Source of the DNA: Methyloradius sp035460505
GTDB taxonomy: Bacteria; Pseudomonadota; Gammaproteobacteria; Burkholderiales; Methylophilaceae
Assembly: GCA_035460505.1 (NCBI GenBank)
Contig: DATHWP010000109.1
Span: forward strand, 1-15,325
DNA length: 15,325 bases
Direction of reading: 5' to 3'
Position numbers and translations under genes: made by a program. The notes beneath the pieces were generated by a model. That model was given only the letters and a program-made list of their open reading frames with translations, was not told the origin of the DNA and ran no database searches. Within the stretch, counting starts at the first letter, position 1. Each line of letters opens with the position of its first letter. Positions 13,321-15,325 of the stretch are shown one piece after another.

Positions 13321-14325
13321 TTATTTGATGTAAATCTGATCAAAATTGGCGCCGTCTGCAAAGTGTGTTTTTTGCACATTGGCCCAGCCGCCAAAGGTGT
13401 CATCCACAGTAAAGAACTGGACTGGTTTAAAGTCGGCTTTATGCTTTGCCGCAATGGCTTCCACTTGAGGGCGTAAGGAATGTTTCACTGCCAACTCTTG
13501 GCCAATCTCTGAATAGTGGAATTCAAGATAAGCCTGCGCCACTTTACGTGTACCGTGCTTATCTACAACCCGGTCAACCAGGCTGATCGGGTTTTCAGCA
13601 AGAATACTGATAGATGGATATACAACTTCAAACTGGTCACCACCAAGCTCTTTTTTGATCAGCGCAACTTCGTTCTCAAAGGTCAGTAATGCATCTCCAA
13701 TGTCACGTTGAACAAACGTCGTTGTCGCACCGCGGCCACCTGTATCTAATACAGGCACGTTTTTGAACAGTTTGGTCACAAATTCTTTGGCTTGGGCATC
13801 AGTACCGCCTTTTTTCAGAACAGAGCCCCAAGCTGCCAAATATGCATAACGACCGTTGCCAGAAGTTTTAGGGTTGGCGATGACTACATCAATGCCAGGT
13901 TTAACCAAATCATCAAAATCCTTGATGTGTTTTGGGTTACCTTTACGAACGAGTATCACTGTGGTTGAGGCGGTAGGTGAGCTGTTATTAGGTAAGCGTT
14001 TTTGCCAGTCTTTTGGTATCAGGCGTGCGCGGTCATAAAGAATATCAATGTCGGTAGGTTGGTTCATCGAAATCACATCGGCTTCGAGGCCATCAACGAC
14101 AGAACGCGCTTGTTTGCTGGAGCCGCCATGAGATTGATTGATCGTGACAGTTTCGCCTGTTTTTTCTTTCCAGTATTTTGCAAATGCAGGGTTGAAATCT
14201 TTGTAGAATTCGCGGGTAACATCGTATGAAACATTTAAAATCGCCGTTTCGGCAAATGCTGCATTCGGTATTGATGCAATGGAAACAAGCCCCAGTAATA
14301 CCCCTGTAAATAAACGCTTCAGCAT
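13321..14325 (-). CDS. sbp: Periplasmic sulfate-binding protein (Sbp family)
   Basis: Sbp captures sulfate in the periplasm and hands it to the CysTWA importer. The 334-residue protein has a signal peptide (1-25, cleavage after AFA). The mature start, LNVSYDVTREFYKDFNPAF, is the family signature. The anion-contacting SHGGSSKQARSVVDGLEADV block follows (65-84), then QPTDID, the TSGNGRYAYLAAWG motif and DVI-type lobes of the class II binding-protein fold. The choice between Sbp and the thiosulfate-preferring CysP cannot be settled by eye; both families are close. A strong GGGAG ribosome binding site lies 6-7 nt before the ATG at 14325. It is separated from cysTWA by the EAL and sugar dehydrogenase genes and is divergent from epsC. 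The promoter and repeats upstream indicate tight control. Confidence 0.93.
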   Translation of the reverse strand: MLKRLFTGVLLGLVSIASIPNAAFAETAILNVSYDVTREFYKDFNPAFAKYWKEKTGETVTINQSHGGSSKQARSVVDGLEADVISMNQPTDIDILYDRARLIPKDWQKRLPNNSSPTASTTVILVRKGNPKHIKDFDDLVKPGIDVVIANPKTSGNGRYAYLAAWGSVLKKGGTDAQAKEFVTKLFKNVPVLDTGGRGATTTFVQRDIGDALLTFENEVALIKKELGGDQFEVVYPSISILAENPISLVDRVVDKHGTRKVAQAYLEFHYSEIGQELAVKHSLRPQVEAIAAKHKADFKPVQFFTVDDTFGGWANVQKTHFADGANFDQIYIK

Positions 14326-14339
14326 AAAAACTCCCTTTT

Positions 14340-14397
14340 TTATTTTGATAACACAGTTGATTTAATCAGTGGGGAATATAGAGATTTATCAAAATAA
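14340..14397. repeat. Perfect 12-bp inverted repeat around the sbp transcription start
   Basis: TTATTTTGATAA (14340-14351) is matched exactly by its reverse complement TTATCAAAATAA (14386-14397) across a 34-nt spacer. The upstream arm lies wholly in the -35/-10 spacer of the predicted sbp promoter and the other about 17-28 nt into the transcript. Each arm is itself TTAT-N4-ATAA. Confidence 0.85.
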
Positions 14398-14403
14398 TGT
14401 AAA
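14368..14403 (-). promoter_or_regulatory. Predicted sbp promoter
   Basis: On the minus strand TTTACA (plus-strand 14398-14403) and TATATT (14375-14380) are 17 nt apart, each matching 5 of 6 consensus bases. Transcription would begin near 14368, giving a leader of about 43 nt before sbp. It is the best sigma-70 match I found in the window. Confidence 0.65.
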
Positions 14404-14415
14404 AGAATATATGAA

Positions 14416-14431
14416 TATAACCTTAGTTATA
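14416..14431. promoter_or_regulatory. TATAAC-CTTA-GTTATA dyad, candidate activator site
   Basis: A perfect 6-bp-arm dyad is centred about 55 nt upstream of the predicted sbp transcription start, where LysR-type activators usually bind. It resembles the TATAACTTA copies upstream of cysT. CysB is the obvious candidate, by inference only. Confidence 0.5.
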
Positions 14432-14511
14432 AATATTATTTAGACGATGTTATCTTTATGTTCAGAATGGTTTTTATAGGCATATATTTTATTGATTCAA
14501 TGAAATATATT

Positions 14512-14548
14512 TTGCATATATAACATAATAGAATTAACATATATGCAA
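14512..14548. repeat. 10-bp inverted repeat TTGCATATAT / ATATATGCAA
   Basis: Perfect arms at 14512-14521 and 14539-14548 are separated by 17 nt. A further copy of the core GCATATAT is at 14480-14487 in the same orientation as the left arm. It lies on the epsC side of the intergenic region, 115-150 nt before the start codon. Confidence 0.75.
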
Positions 14549-14588
14549 TGGTTATATTGATTTAAAGTATGCTGACCGGACAACCGGA

Positions 14589-14616
14589 AGCCAATTCATT
14601 CTTGATTGAATTGGCT
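14589..14616 (+). repeat. 10-bp hairpin or operator in the epsC leader
   Basis: AGCCAATTCA (14589-14598) pairs exactly with TGAATTGGCT (14607-14616) around an 8-nt loop, 46 nt before the epsC start. No T-run follows, so it is not an ordinary intrinsic terminator. It could act as a DNA operator or an mRNA leader structure. Confidence 0.65.
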
Positions 14617-14662
14617 CTAATTTGCTTGCAAAAAGCTAGGTGAGTCTTGAGGTGTTCTGTAT

Positions 14663-15325
14663 ATGACCGATAGTATTAAAACCCCAGAAGATTCTTCTGG
14701 AATTTTGAATATTGCTAAAATTGTGAGCGATTTACGCGGTGTGCGCGTGTCATCGCTCGAAGATCGCAAGCGTCGTAACAAACCACCCAAATTACCGTCA
14801 CGCAAAGTACTTACTGATATTGTTGAGGGAATCGCTGCTGCGCTGTTCCCGAATCGTCTTGGCCTACCAGACTTGACTGAAGATGGCATAGATTATTTTG
14901 TCGGCCATACATTAGATACCGCATTAAGAGAGTTAAGCGCTCAAGTTCGGCTGGAGTTGGATTTCTCTGCCAGTCTTGATCAACCGAATTCACAAATATC
15001 AAATGACTCTGCCGCTGCCGAGCAACATATAGAGCAGCAAATGCTACAAGCCAGAAAAATAGTTAAACAATTCGCCGAAACTTTGCCCTCTATCCGTGTC
15101 TTGCTGGACAGCGATATTGTCGCTGCGTATGAAGGCGACCCAGCTGCCAGAAGCATAGATGAAGTGCTGGTTTGTTACCCTGGCATTACCGCCATCACGC
15201 ATTACAGAATCGCTCACGTTCTACACAAGCTGGGCGTGCCGTTGATTGCGCGCATTATTTCCGAAATCGCCCATTCCTCAACAGGTATTGATATCCACCC
15301 AGGTGCGCAGATTGATGAGCGCTTC
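14663..15325 (+). CDS. epsC: Serine O-acetyltransferase, EpsC type, 3' end outside window
   Basis: This enzyme acetylates L-serine with acetyl-CoA to O-acetylserine, the carbon skeleton for cysteine. The 221 codons present open with a long N-terminal helical domain typical of the EpsC branch rather than the shorter CysE. DSDIVAAYEGDPAA (150-162) contains the serine-binding Asp151, equivalent by position to Asp92 of E. coli CysE. CYPGITAITHYRIAHVL (171-187) follows, and the hexapeptide-repeat beta helix begins with AHSSTGIDIHPGAQI (203-217). The catalytic His block and the rest of the beta helix are beyond the right edge. Residues 106-122 are a Ser/Asp/Ala-rich linker. The ATG at 14663 has a GAGG ribosome binding site 10 nt upstream. 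Divergence from sbp fits joint control by sulfur supply; in enteric bacteria its product is the source of the CysB inducer. Confidence 0.93.
   Translation, partial: MTDSIKTPEDSSGILNIAKIVSDLRGVRVSSLEDRKRRNKPPKLPSRKVLTDIVEGIAAALFPNRLGLPDLTEDGIDYFVGHTLDTALRELSAQVRLELDFSASLDQPNSQISNDSAAAEQHIEQQMLQARKIVKQFAETLPSIRVLLDSDIVAAYEGDPAARSIDEVLVCYPGITAITHYRIAHVLHKLGVPLIARIISEIAHSSTGIDIHPGAQIDERF

Larger units (their letters stand above)
14326..14662. promoter_or_regulatory. Divergent control region between sbp and epsC
   Basis: This 337-nt, very AT-rich region carries no gene and is dense in symmetric sequence. From left to right it contains a 12-bp inverted repeat (arms 14340-14351 and 14386-14397), a good minus-strand promoter for sbp, a TATAAC-CTTA-GTTATA dyad (14416-14431), three copies of GCATATAT (two direct, one inverted), the shared 10-mer TTATATTGAT (14552-14561), a tandem ACCGGA repeat (14575-14580 and 14583-14588) and a 10-bp hairpin (14589-14616) ahead of epsC. 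A possible epsC -10 box is TCTAAT at 14616-14621. Confidence 0.7.

Noticed and set aside
14617..15002. Two minus-strand open frames opposite epsC
   Set aside because: The plus-strand frame gives a continuous EpsC-family protein to the window edge; the opposite frames are Arg/Ser-rich shadows.

Overview
This window is ordinary bacterial chromosome, most likely from a betaproteobacterium and probably a Methylophilaceae-type methylotroph. The assignment is an inference: it rests on moderate G+C, beta-type versions of every housekeeping protein, a deoxynucleoside kinase inside a folK-pan cluster, an EpsC-type serine acetyltransferase and a PQQ-type sugar dehydrogenase. I see no rRNA, tRNA, CRISPR array, insertion sequence or prophage.

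Left part (1-5564, all minus strand): a compact housekeeping cluster. In the direction of transcription it runs pcnB (poly(A) polymerase), folK, a deoxynucleoside kinase, panB, panC, panD, rsfS and rlmH (cut by the left edge). pcnB-folK-kinase-panB-panC are almost contiguous, with a 4-nt ATGA overlap or gaps of 2, 9 and 24 nt. panD follows a 92-nt gap that holds its own promoter-like sequence. The cluster serves RNA turnover, folate and pantothenate/CoA synthesis, nucleotide salvage and ribosome maturation.

Middle and right part (5696-15325): a sulfur locus. On the minus strand lie sbp (periplasmic sulfate-binding protein), an EAL-domain gene, cysT, cysW, cysA, then a strong intrinsic terminator, a FadL/OmpP1-type outer-membrane protein and a split pair of YeeE/YedE membrane proteins. 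Two plus-strand genes interrupt or flank this series: a secreted PQQ-type sugar dehydrogenase inserted head-on between the EAL gene and cysT, and epsC (serine O-acetyltransferase, cut by the right edge), divergent from sbp. Sulfate is captured by Sbp and imported by CysTWA. EpsC makes the O-acetylserine that accepts the reduced sulfur to give cysteine. The OMP/YeeE genes look like a second uptake route for another sulfur compound.

The points most worth a second look are in the sulfur locus. The EAL gene sits 25 nt behind sbp and carries an Asp-to-Asn change in its metal-binding DDFG motif. The sbp control region has a perfect 12-bp inverted repeat with one arm between the predicted -35 and -10 boxes. 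TATAAC-type motifs recur upstream of cysT and in the sbp-epsC intergenic region. The terminator leaves no room for a promoter before the outer-membrane protein gene.
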